Below, piece by piece: positions 54,871 to 63,688 of a stretch of 64,000 nucleotides of DNA. The DNA comes from JAAYJR01 sp964611525. GTDB lineage: Bacteria; Bacteroidota; Bacteroidia; Bacteroidales; Prolixibacteraceae. Each line of letters begins with the position of its first letter. Position 1 is the stretch's first letter. The stretch is taken from NCBI GenBank assembly GCA_964611525.1, contig CAZTAL010000020.1, positions 27,121 to 91,120 on the forward strand, given 5' to 3'. The position numbers were made by a program, and so were the translations under genes. The notes under the pieces were generated by a model. That model did not search any database and was not told where the DNA came from. It saw only the letters and a list, made by a program, of their open reading frames with translations.

Positions 54871-55191
54871 ATGCTAAATAAAATAATTCGTTTTTTTCTT
54901 GAAAATAAGCTGGTAACAGTATTAATACTGATTATCTTCATTGCATGGGGAATTATAACATCGCCATTTGGATGGGATACAGGTTTTTTACCGTCAGACC
55001 CTGTCGCTGTAGATGCCATTCCCGACATTGGTGAAAATCAGCAAATTGTGTTTACCGAATAGAAGGGAAGATCGCCGCAGGATATTGATGACCAAATTTC
55101 TTATCCGTTAACAGAAGATATAAGAAATCCATATTTTGGCGACATGATGATGAAGTGCGGAGAAACCAGGGAAATAATTGGTGTAGACTAA
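54871..55191 (+). pseudogene. Collapsed Cus copper-efflux locus (cusA start joined to adaptor end)
   Basis: In one frame: 63 residues of a heavy-metal RND pump N-terminus (MLNKIIRFFLENKLV and WDTGFLPSDPVAVDAIPDIG), a TAG at 55060-55062 where family members have Trp, then GRSPQDIDDQISYPLT, which is still CusA. Near 55114 it jumps to EDIRNPYFGDMMMKCGETRE, which I recognise as the extreme C-terminus of DUF3347-containing adaptor-associated proteins. About 1000 or more residues between them are missing. Both ends belong to the same kind of operon, so a deletion between cusA and the downstream gene is the simplest reading. Confidence 0.6.
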
Positions 55192-55359
55192 GGAGTACAA
55201 ATTATTAATCCTGAAAGAATGGTTTATAATAATCTTCCAGTACGTTGTCAATATAACCTTGTCGAAAAGAATGATAAAAAGAATTCTTGTTACTTTGATT
55301 AAATTTTATAAAGAAACAACTATAAAAATCACCACAAATTATTTACCTTATTAACTGTT

Positions 55360-55692
55360 TTGAATTTCAATTTTATAAAATATAGTATTTTTTTGCCTGT
55401 AATTTTGATGCAGCAAAATATATATAATGCTGTACATCAGGAAAATGCCCCGAAAGCGGAGTGTGACAGCTATCTCATAATCCGTGGCTCATCAAATATC
55501 AATCAATTTCAGTTTATTAGTTATCAGCCGGAAACAATCAATTCTGAAAACCTGGATAAAAACAAAACTTATCGTGATGTAAAAATTAAATCAACTGAAT
55601 TTTCGGGAATTTCATTAAGAACCTCCCTGCAATCACCTAAAATTAATTCAGCTTTTATATCCATTTTTATTTTCAAAAATATATTTTTTTAA
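55360..55692 (+). pseudogene. YceI-like fragment
   Basis: 110 residues with a hydrophobic N-terminus and SYLIIRGSSNINQFQFISYQ, like the first strand of YceI-type lipocalin domains. The rest (SAFISIFIFKNIFF) is not like the family and the chain stops after about 100 of the usual 170-200 residues. There is no ATG before the signal-like region (TTG at 55360). It may be the remains of a gene from the same former copper operon; low certainty. Confidence 0.35.
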
Positions 55693-55868
55693 AATTAATC
55701 TTATCGAATATAAATCATTTTTATTATAAATTATAAACTTGTTAACAAACAAAAAATCTAAAAATATTAAAGTTGACCGAAACCAGGCTTTGGATTATTT
55801 CCGTAAAAATTTAAACCTAATGTAATTTATTGACTAACACTATTGTTTTTTGGCTGTCCCAATTATTA

Positions 55869-56033
55869 TTACTTTGAGTTTTTCAATATGTCCTTGTTTT
55901 CTAATAATACACGTATTTTAGGAAGACTTTCGGGATAATTTTTCTGAATGAATTTAATCATGCCCTCACGTATATAAACCCTTAGATTCCAAGCGGTAGA
56001 TGAATCTTTTGCACTCACAAGTGCCCGGTATAT
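55869..56033 (-). pseudogene. C-terminal fragment of an MscS-family gene
   Basis: 54 codons without a start: YRALVSAKDSSTAWNLRVYI, then REGMIKFIQKNYPESLPKIR and a stop at 55869. This looks like the cytoplasmic C-terminal end of a mechanosensitive channel different from the intact MscS gene 12 nt upstream on the same strand, where a stop (56034-56036) separates them. It is an orphan tail, either left after deletion of the rest or read as a tail of the neighbour before a stop appeared. Confidence 0.5.
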
Positions 56034-56044
56034 TTAACCACTGA

Positions 56045-56881
56045 TTATTTCGGGTTAGATTTGATATAAACATCATGCTGAGAAAAAGGAATTTGTACGC
56101 CATGCTTCCGGAATGATTCATCTATTGCATATCTTATTTCACTCTTAGTGTTTTCTACGTAAAAGGGCTGTTTTACCCAAAAATACAATTGAAAATCAAG
56201 TGATGAATCACCGAAATCATTAAACCTAACAAAAGGCTTAGGATGTGCAGAAATATTTTTGTTTTTCAGGGCACATTCAAAAAGAATATCAGTAACCAAT
56301 TTTGTGTCGGACCCATATGCAACCCCTACCTCTACAGAGAAACGGGTATTATAGACCATCTGGCTCCAGTTAATAATAGTATCATTAACGAATTTTGAAT
56401 TCGGAACTACCAGTATCACATCATCACGGGTCTTAAGCTTTGATGTCCTTAATCCTATATGAATAACCCTTCCTACTGTTTCATCTTCTAACTGAATAAC
56501 ATCATTAATCTGCAGATTCCGCTCTATTATAAGTACTATTCCCGATGCAATGTCACTGAACAACTGCTGAAGACCGAAACCGACACCAACAAGCAGGGCT
56601 GTAATACTTGCTAACAGAACTGACACTTTCACTCCTGATGTTTCGAGTAGCAAAACAATTACAACTACCCAGATTACATATCTCAGAATCAGGAAAACTG
56701 ACCAGTATGACCGCCTTTCAGTCTCCTGCTTACTGATAAAGCGTTTAAAAAATCCTCTGATAATTCTCAATACTACAAAAGTGGCAATCAGAGCAATTAT
56801 AATGATGGCCACACTTGAAACCGTTATTGTAACATTTTCAGTCTTTAATATTGCATAATTAAGTAATTCTTTAAAATTCAT
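56045..56881 (-). CDS. Small-conductance mechanosensitive channel (MscS family)
   Basis: 278 residues. Three membrane helices near residues 15-40, 62-82 and 85-115; the pore helix contains TALLVGVGFGLQQLFSDIASG, the conserved TM3 signature. The beta domain (RNLQINDVIQLEDETVGRV and VVPNSKFVNDTIINWS) and alpha/beta C-terminus follow. It opens under membrane tension to release solutes. It lies 76 nt after the S41 protease gene on the same strand. Confidence 0.95.
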   Translation of the reverse strand: MNFKELLNYAILKTENVTITVSSVAIIIIALIATFVVLRIIRGFFKRFISKQETERRSYWSVFLILRYVIWVVVIVLLLETSGVKVSVLLASITALLVGVGFGLQQLFSDIASGIVLIIERNLQINDVIQLEDETVGRVIHIGLRTSKLKTRDDVILVVPNSKFVNDTIINWSQMVYNTRFSVEVGVAYGSDTKLVTDILFECALKNKNISAHPKPFVRFNDFGDSSLDFQLYFWVKQPFYVENTKSEIRYAIDESFRKHGVQIPFSQHDVYIKSNPK

Positions 56882-56956
56882 AATGTCCGATTGTCAATAT
56901 ATTAACTAACCAGGTCTTTCTATAATAATAACTCTCTCTGACTTTATGGACAGACT

Positions 56957-58633
56957 CTACTTATTATCCATCGAAATTATTATACCCGGCTCAAAAAGAG
57001 AATTGTATGCCATAGGTGAACTCAGTTTTTCCACAGCCTTCTGAATCACTTTATCCTCATCAAGTGAGGAACTAATAGCCCCCTTCTGATAGTAATAGCG
57101 TGATACTATCTCGTTCTTTAACAAGCTCTTAACTTCGTCGCTGAATACTTCCATATCTTTATGAAGCTGTGGTTCCAAACTTTGTTCTAAACTTTCAAAC
57201 TCATCTTTGGCCAGATTATAATATTTTTCTTCCCTTGCAGTATTAATAAGATCATTCAAAATTTGTTCCGATTCTGACTCATATTCAAAATTATTCTCTG
57301 TTAAAAACTCACTGAACTGATTGTAAATATCATTATTAATTTCAAAATCTTCAGGTGCAGCAATTGTTTCATTACTATTGCAAAATCTTGTAGAATAATC
57401 AAAAATCATAAATTTAGTAAGCAAAGCCGCACTAAAATTACTTAACTGTTCCGGTTCTATTATGATATCGGGGACAATACCTCCTCCGTCATAAACCTTA
57501 CGACCGTTTTTAGTGGTAAATTCCGATATCAGGGAATCAGGCACATGACCAACACTGCCGTCTTCATTACGGTGTGAATAGTCCAGTGCCTGTATACACC
57601 TTCCGCTGGGTATATAATATTTTGCAGTAGTTACCTTTAACTTAGTATTAAACTCAAGATCACGCGTAGTTTGAACCAAACCCTTTCCAAAAGTCCGTGA
57701 ACCTATGACAAGCCCTCTGTCAATATCCTGGATAGCGCCTGCAACGATTTCAGAAGCTGAAGCTGACGAACGGTTAGTTAAAACAGCTATACGTATAGTT
57801 GTATCGAGCGGTGATGAAGTCGCCGCATAACTTTTATCCCACTGTTTAACCTTTCCTTTCGTACTTACAATCTCTTCACCTTTTGGCACAAAAAAATTCA
57901 CAATCTTAACGGCTTCCATCAAAAGACCTCCGGGATTGGAGCGAACATCCAGAACTAATGCAGCAGGATTATTTTTTTTCAATTCAAGAAATACATTTTT
58001 TACCTCTTCACTGCAATTCCTAGTAAAATTTGACAATCTGATATAGGCAATATTATTATCAATCATTCCATAATAAGGTACAGCATCGATTGAAATTTTT
58101 TCACGGACAACATCCACTTCAATAGGCTTTCTTTCTCCGGGCCTTAACAATTTAATTTTTACCGGCTTTTTAGCCGGCCCCCGTAAAAGATTACTTACAT
58201 CTTCTGTAGACATGTCTTCTGTAGATTTACCCTCCACTTCCAGAATAATATCCCCCGCCTTCAATCCGAATTCCTGTGCAGGGAACCCCTCATATGGTTC
58301 TGCTATTACAACTTTATCACCGTGTTTACTGATTAATGCACCTATACCACCATACTCACCAGTAGTCATAAACCGGAAATCCTCCATCTGATCTTCCGAA
58401 ATAAAATTTGTATAAGGATCCAGTGAATTCAGCATTTCGTTTATACTCGTTTCTACCAATTTCTCCGGATTCACCTCATCCACATAAAACATATTTAACT
58501 CCCTGAACAAACTGTAATATATCTCAAGATTTTTAGCAATCTCGAAATTTTTCTGATCAGTATTAAAACCGTAAAAACCAAGTACGGTAATTACAACTAT
58601 CAATATCCCAATCCCAAATTTTTTCCACTTCAT
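56957..58633 (-). CDS. C-terminal processing peptidase (S41)
   Basis: 558 residues. N-terminal signal-anchor (6-25), PDZ domain about 95-175 (GYGGIGALISKHGDKVVI, AQEFGLKAGDIILEVEGKS), catalytic domain about 180-370 with Ser in NRSSASASEIVAGA (near 290) and Lys in SRTFGKGLVQT (near 315). A helical C-terminal region completes it. It cleaves C-terminal tails of periplasmic proteins, as CtpA/Prc. Three consecutive in-frame copies of such genes are common in Bacteroidota; only one is here. Confidence 0.95.
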   Translation of the reverse strand: MKWKKFGIGILIVVITVLGFYGFNTDQKNFEIAKNLEIYYSLFRELNMFYVDEVNPEKLVETSINEMLNSLDPYTNFISEDQMEDFRFMTTGEYGGIGALISKHGDKVVIAEPYEGFPAQEFGLKAGDIILEVEGKSTEDMSTEDVSNLLRGPAKKPVKIKLLRPGERKPIEVDVVREKISIDAVPYYGMIDNNIAYIRLSNFTRNCSEEVKNVFLELKKNNPAALVLDVRSNPGGLLMEAVKIVNFFVPKGEEIVSTKGKVKQWDKSYAATSSPLDTTIRIAVLTNRSSASASEIVAGAIQDIDRGLVIGSRTFGKGLVQTTRDLEFNTKLKVTTAKYYIPSGRCIQALDYSHRNEDGSVGHVPDSLISEFTTKNGRKVYDGGGIVPDIIIEPEQLSNFSAALLTKFMIFDYSTRFCNSNETIAAPEDFEINNDIYNQFSEFLTENNFEYESESEQILNDLINTAREEKYYNLAKDEFESLEQSLEPQLHKDMEVFSDEVKSLLKNEIVSRYYYQKGAISSSLDEDKVIQKAVEKLSSPMAYNSLFEPGIIISMDNK

Positions 58634-59476
58634 AACTTATATTCTTTAATTTTCTAAATTAGAAATTATCTCTAATAATTTTTACTATAGTATAATTATA
58701 CAAATCAACTTTTATACTCCTGCATTAATGCCGGAACTGAGGATATAACATTATCCAAAGTTTTTTAACTAACAACTATTATTGCCCTGACATTAATAAG
58801 TTCATAAAATCCGCCGACTGCTTTATGTTCGCACTCAAAATAATCATTTGCAAATAATGACATCACATTTGGCGTTATCAATGAACTTTTTAAAACAATC
58901 TCCCATTTTTACAGACAAACAATAATTTGCCTCCAATAAATGTCAATCCCAAACTCATTGATGAACAAACTGTTCCTTTTCAATTCAGAACATGTAAAAT
59001 TCATCTTTCTTCTGACAAAATTAACAAACTTAAACGATATTTATATTTAAAGTAATGAGTTCAGTATAAAAATTGAGCTTACTTTTAAAAACAAAAATCA
59101 GGTAAAAGTCCTAAATAATAAAATAATAAAAGATGATAAAAATTTGAATATCAATTATTTAAATTTTAGTGTAATTATACAATTACATCAAATTTAATGA
59201 CAAAACATATTTTTTGAAGCTAACTCAAAATTAAAATTTTTATTAATGGAGACCTTCGTGTGAATACAATTAAATTAAATATTTAAAAATCAATTTGTTA
59301 CAAATTCAATGTTTTTGAAAAATTATTATTTTATAACCTTTATTTTTATCTCATTATAATTACCTGTTTATAGAGGTACGAGATAGTACTCGTATATAGT
59401 TGTTATTAAACTTTTTTTTAATATGTTAGTCAAAACTTACGAAATGTGATGTTTAATACTTTTTAAATTAAAAATC
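58634..59476. other. Long divergent intergenic region
   Basis: 843 nt, very AT-rich, between the S41 start and the Spy-like gene. It contains an R1 half-copy (58797-58832) and, near 59373-59390, the palindrome TACGAG-ATAGTA-CTCGTA, 90 nt before the Spy-like start. No ORF above noise. Confidence 0.45.
58797..58832 (+). repeat. R1 repeat, half copy C
   Basis: ATAAAATCCGCCGACTGCTT followed by TATGTTCGC matches the minus-strand right end of copy A. The opposite end is not clear. Confidence 0.5.
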
Positions 59477-59995
59477 ATGGAAGCAAAAAAATTATCTTTA
59501 TTAATTATCGCAACGTTGTTATTTTCTTTAACTGCAATGTCACAGGAAACTGACAAGCGCGAAGACCTTCCGCAGCGCAAAGAAATGATAATCAAAAGGC
59601 GTGCTATTGCAAATGTTGATAGAGAACCGTTTTTCACCGCAGAACAAAAAGAAGCGATCAAAGAAATCAGACTTGACATCGCTAAACAACTTAAACCATT
59701 AAGGAATGAACTTAACGAACTGAATGCAAGGCAAAAAACATTGAGCACAGCCACTGATGCTGATCTGGATGCAATTTACGCAAACATTGAAAAAATTTAC
59801 AAGATTAAAACCGAAATTGCAAAATTAAATGCAAAGCAGCACCAGGAAATCAGATCTCTGCTTACAGAAAAACAGTTATTACAATTTGATAGTCATAGAA
59901 ATATAATAAAAAGAAAAATTAACCGCCGGATTATATTAGACCCGGGAAAATTACCTGAAAGACCAATAAGACCTTTCCCTCATGGTAGAATATAG
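59477..59995 (+). CDS. Spy/CpxP-like periplasmic protein
   Basis: 172 residues with a cleaved signal (MEAKKLSLLIIATLLFSL, then TAMSQ). The mature helical part has the LTxxQ-type repeat positions FTAEQKEAI and LLTEKQLLQF flanking a long helix (LKPLRNELNELNARQ). Spy/CpxP family proteins act as periplasmic chaperones or envelope-stress sensors; this one lacks a recognised second LTxxQ in canonical form. A palindrome lies upstream. It stands alone. Confidence 0.7.
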   Translation: MEAKKLSLLIIATLLFSLTAMSQETDKREDLPQRKEMIIKRRAIANVDREPFFTAEQKEAIKEIRLDIAKQLKPLRNELNELNARQKTLSTATDADLDAIYANIEKIYKIKTEIAKLNAKQHQEIRSLLTEKQLLQFDSHRNIIKRKINRRIILDPGKLPERPIRPFPHGRI

Positions 59996-60039
59996 CATAT
60001 TCTGAATTCGCTGTTTTAAATAGAACCCCCTAATACTTA

Positions 60040-60085
60040 ACAAGAATCTTCCATAAAGTCCACTGACTGCCTTATGTTTACTTTG
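60040..60085 (+). repeat. R1 repeat, copy D
   Basis: CAAGAATCTTCCATAAAGTC followed by CACTGACTGCCTTATG joins the left-end word of copy B with the right-end word of copies A and C in one run. It lies 45 nt after the Spy-like gene stop. Confidence 0.55.
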
Positions 60086-60118
60086 CTACACAGGCCTTGT
60101 TCGAATTATTCTTTTTAG

Positions 60119-60343
60119 CCACGCAATCTCGGACTTGCTTTAGATGCGGGAATTATTTTCCATCCTTCAAATATTGCTGAATTATCGGTTAGTCTGACCG
60201 ACATTGGTTTTACAGGCTTTAAATACAATTCATATCAGATTTTCTTCACATCTAATAATATTTGGGGAATTATTAACCCAACTGGATCAAAACATTTAAA
60301 TTTGTACTTTGGAATTAATTTATTATTTGACATTCTTAATTAA
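60119..60343 (+). pseudogene. C-terminal remnant of an outer-membrane barrel
   Basis: 75 codons without a start: NLGLALDAGIIFHPSNIAEL, then SVSLTDIGFTGFKYNSYQIF and LYFGINLLFDILN before TAA. The DLG-like motif (LTDIGF) and barrel-like strands resemble the end of DUF5723-type outer-membrane proteins. The frame is closed upstream by a TAG at 60116. The rest of the gene is missing; the R1 copy sits where it would continue. Confidence 0.45.
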
Positions 60344-60382
60344 GAAGAAATCGAATGAAACGAACATGAAAATTTTAAACAG

Positions 60383-60661
60383 ATGATATTATTTATTATT
60401 TTATATCTGATTGGTTTCTTACGCACCATAATAATAATTGCTGTTATTTATTTCGCAATACGAATACTGACAAAATATGTTATCCCGATATTATTTGATA
60501 AAAAGCTGAAAGACATGCAGCAAAAGATGCAGGAACATCAGCAACAACAGCAGAGGAATAGCAGAAATGAAGGCGATGTTACCATTGAATATGATAAAAG
60601 AAAACGAAGAAATAACGATAATGAAGAAGGAGAATATATAGATTTTGAAGAAATAGAATAA
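60383..60661 (+). CDS. DUF4834 family membrane protein
   Basis: 92 residues. One long membrane segment (about 3-38) followed by a helical Gln-rich linker (MQQKMQEHQQQQQRN) and a conserved acidic tail ending EYIDFEEIE with the pattern VTIEYDKRKRR before it. This is the layout of DUF4834 proteins, found across Bacteroidota and often next to housekeeping genes. Role unknown; the tail faces the cytoplasm. It precedes glyS by 91 nt. Confidence 0.8.
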   Translation: MILFIILYLIGFLRTIIIIAVIYFAIRILTKYVIPILFDKKLKDMQQKMQEHQQQQQRNSRNEGDVTIEYDKRKRRNNDNEEGEYIDFEEIE

Positions 60662-60717
60662 CCAGATATATTTATACACTTCCCGCCGGATTTTTTTCCC
60701 CGCTTACAATTAAATTA

Positions 60718-60725
60718 TATTTTTG
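60718..60725 (+). promoter_or_regulatory. -7 element before glyS
   Basis: TATTTTTG matches TAnnTTTG and ends 27 nt before the glyS ATG. A T-run about 20 nt upstream could serve as the -33 element but has no TTTG. Confidence 0.4.
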
Positions 60726-60752
60726 TGGATCAATTCCAAAAAATATACATAA

Positions 60753-62288
60753 ATGGCACAGGAAGATGTTTTAAAAAAGCTGATAGCACATTGTAAGGAA
60801 TATGGATATGTTTTCCAGTCCAGTGAAATATATGACGGACTCAGTGCCGTATACGATTATGGTCAGTATGGTGTCGAACTAAAGAACAATATCAAAAAAT
60901 ACTGGTGGGATAGTATGGTCATGCTCAATGAAAATGTTGTCGGACTTGATTCGGCTATATTTATGCATCCGACCGTATGGAAGGCATCAGGTCATGTAGA
61001 TGCTTTCAATGACCCGCTTATTGATAATAAGGATTCCAAGAAACGTTACCGTGCGGATGTTTTAATAGAAGAACAACTGGCTAAATTTGAAGGAAAAATA
61101 AACAAGGAAATTACCAAAGCAAAAAAACGCTTTGGCGACTCTTTCAATGAAAATAAATTCAGGGATACTAATCCACGAGTCCTATCCAATCAAAAAAAAT
61201 ACGATATATTACATTCTCGGTACACAGAAGCTTTGAATAATAATGACCTGAAAGAATTAAGACAGATCATCATGGATAACAGGATTGTCTGTCCTGTATC
61301 CGGCACAGATAACTGGACAGATGTACGTCAATTCAATCTGATGTTTGCCACCGAGATGGGGTCAACTTCAGATGGTGCATCCAGCGTATTCCTCCGTCCC
61401 GAAACAGCCCAGGGCATTTTTGTTAATTATCTTAATGTCCAAAAATCAGGACGTATGAAAATTCCCTTTGGCATCGCCCAGATCGGAAAAGCATTCAGAA
61501 ACGAGATTGTAGCACGACAGTTTATCTTCCGGATGCGCGAATTCGAGCAGATGGAAATGCAATTTTTTGTTCGCCCGGGCACTGAACTCGAATGGTTTGA
61601 GAAATGGAAGGATATTCGTATGAAATGGCACAGGGCACTTGGATTTGGTGATGAAAACTACCGTTTTCACGAGCATGAAAAACCTGCTCATTATGCTAAT
61701 GCTGCTGTAGATGTAGAATTTAGATTCCCTTTCGGCTTTAAAGAGGTTGAAGGGATTCATTCACGCACCGATTTTGATTTATCACAACATGAAAAATACT
61801 CAGGGAAAAAAATACGCTATTTTGATCCTGAATTGAATGAATCCTATGTACCATACGTAGTTGAGACATCTATCGGCGTTGACCGGATGTTTTTACAAAT
61901 TATTTCAGCAGCCTATTGTGAAGAAGAGCTGGAAAAAGATTCACGTGTTGTACTGAAGCTCCCTCCTGTGCTTGCCCCTGTTAAACTGGCTGTTATGCCT
62001 CTGGTAAAAAAAGACGGTCTGCCCGAAAAGGCACGGAGAATTATAGATGCGCTTAAATTCGAATTCAATTGCCGGTACGATGAAAAAGATTCCATCGGGA
62101 AACGTTACCGCCGGCAGGATGCAATTGGCACACCTTTTTGTGCTACTGTTGACCACCAAACAACTAAGGACAATACAGTAACTATACGATACCGCGACAG
62201 CATGGAGCAGGATAGGGTTCCGATTAACAAAATAGGCAGAATAATTTCTGAAAATGTTAGTTTAAAAAAATTATTTGAGAAATTATAA
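60753..62288 (+). CDS. glyS: Glycyl-tRNA synthetase (class II, alpha2 type)
   Basis: 511 residues. Class II core: motif 2 GIAQIGKAFRNEI near residue 240, motif 3 SIGVDRMFLQII near 375, and the conserved FLRPETAQGIFVNY. The C-terminal anticodon-binding domain runs about 400-511 (LAPVKLAVMPLVKK, FCATVDHQTTKDNTVTIRYR). It charges tRNA-Gly as a homodimer, the eukaryote/archaea-like type used in Bacteroidota. Confidence 0.97.
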   Translation: MAQEDVLKKLIAHCKEYGYVFQSSEIYDGLSAVYDYGQYGVELKNNIKKYWWDSMVMLNENVVGLDSAIFMHPTVWKASGHVDAFNDPLIDNKDSKKRYRADVLIEEQLAKFEGKINKEITKAKKRFGDSFNENKFRDTNPRVLSNQKKYDILHSRYTEALNNNDLKELRQIIMDNRIVCPVSGTDNWTDVRQFNLMFATEMGSTSDGASSVFLRPETAQGIFVNYLNVQKSGRMKIPFGIAQIGKAFRNEIVARQFIFRMREFEQMEMQFFVRPGTELEWFEKWKDIRMKWHRALGFGDENYRFHEHEKPAHYANAAVDVEFRFPFGFKEVEGIHSRTDFDLSQHEKYSGKKIRYFDPELNESYVPYVVETSIGVDRMFLQIISAAYCEEELEKDSRVVLKLPPVLAPVKLAVMPLVKKDGLPEKARRIIDALKFEFNCRYDEKDSIGKRYRRQDAIGTPFCATVDHQTTKDNTVTIRYRDSMEQDRVPINKIGRIISENVSLKKLFEKL

Positions 62289-62380
62289 ATCAGGCAAAGT
62301 ATTGTATATTTCATTAAGACCATCGGTTCCGGGAATCGAAGGATTATCATATATTTCAATGAACAAACGATTTTCATAAG

Positions 62381-63688
62381 ATGAAGAAAGTCCTGATAAT
62401 TACATACTACTGGCCCCCGAGCGGAGGCAGCGGGGTACAAAGGTGGCTAAAATTTGTAAAATACCTTCCGGCTTTCGGTTGGAAACCAATAGTTGTTGCG
62501 CCTGAAAATCCTGAATACCCCGTTATCGACCATTCATTACAGGCAGATATCCCTTCAGAAGCAAAAATTATTAAATTACCTATTTGGGAACCTTATGGCA
62601 TATTCAAAAAAATTACAGGCAGAAAAAAGGAAGAAAAGGTAAATACCGGATTGCTCTTCGATGAAAAAAAATGTACATTACCTGAAAAAATTTCTATTTG
62701 GATAAGAGGCAACTTACTTATACCAGACCCACGAATTTTCTGGGTGAAGCCTTCAGCATTAAAACTGATCAAATTAATTCCCCAATTAAAACCAGATATA
62801 CTTATTACAACAGGCACACCTCACAGTGTCCATCTTATTGGGAAAAAAATAAAGGACAAATTTCCAAAATTACCATGGCTGGCAGATTTACGTGATCCAT
62901 GGTCGGATTTGGACATGCTTGATCAATTTTATGCCTCTTCCTGGGCTTTAAAAAAACAAAAGAAAATTGAATATAAAACACTTGCCACAGCTGATATTGT
63001 TACAACCGTCAGTCCGACCTGGAAAAACGAACTGCAAAAGTCCATTCCGACAAAAGTATATTGTATTACCAATGGATTTGATGAAGAAGATTTTATTAAT
63101 TACCAATATAAATCCCCTGACAATAATTTTATTTTAAGTCATGTTGGAATTATCAACTCATACCGAAATCCTTTGCCACTATGGACCGCTCTTGAGGAAC
63201 TATGTAATGAAATTCCAATGTTTAAAGAAAGCTTCCAACTACAAATTATAGGAATTACAGATACTGGATTAGAGAAAACTCTTAAAAAATTTCCTGAAGT
63301 AAAAAAAAGGACATTAGTTACAGGATATATTTCACACGATAAAGTTATAGAACAATATCAGAAGTCATCCTGTTTACTGTTGCTGTTAAACAATACAAAA
63401 AATTCTAAAGGTCATATTCCCGGTAAATTCTTCGAATATCTCGCTTCAAGCAGGCCTGTTTTAGCAATAGCTCCCCAAAATTCGGATGTGGCAAAAATAT
63501 TAAAGGAAAACCAAAATGGCTATGCATGCCCCTTTGAAGAAAAAGACACCATTAAAAAAGCCATATTATCCATTTTCAATAAAAAAATCAGTTCTCCCTA
63601 TACAGAAATAATAAATTCCTATTCTAGAGAAAACATCACAAAACAACTTTCCGATTTATTATTAAAAACAATTAAAAATGTAAAATGA
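62381..63688 (+). CDS. Glycosyltransferase, GT4-like
   Basis: 435 residues, GT-B fold. N-terminal YYWPPSGGSGVQRWLKFVKY is the glycine-rich acceptor loop typical of group 1 transferases of cell-surface glycans; PWLADLRDPWSDL and TVSPTWKNELQ occur mid-chain; the donor site is IPGKFFEYLASSRPVLAI near residue 345. No signal peptide; membrane-peripheral. It is the last complete gene, 92 nt after glyS, and probably belongs to a polysaccharide locus beyond the window. Confidence 0.9.
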   Translation: MKKVLIITYYWPPSGGSGVQRWLKFVKYLPAFGWKPIVVAPENPEYPVIDHSLQADIPSEAKIIKLPIWEPYGIFKKITGRKKEEKVNTGLLFDEKKCTLPEKISIWIRGNLLIPDPRIFWVKPSALKLIKLIPQLKPDILITTGTPHSVHLIGKKIKDKFPKLPWLADLRDPWSDLDMLDQFYASSWALKKQKKIEYKTLATADIVTTVSPTWKNELQKSIPTKVYCITNGFDEEDFINYQYKSPDNNFILSHVGIINSYRNPLPLWTALEELCNEIPMFKESFQLQIIGITDTGLEKTLKKFPEVKKRTLVTGYISHDKVIEQYQKSSCLLLLLNNTKNSKGHIPGKFFEYLASSRPVLAIAPQNSDVAKILKENQNGYACPFEEKDTIKKAILSIFNKKISSPYTEIINSYSRENITKQLSDLLLKTIKNVK

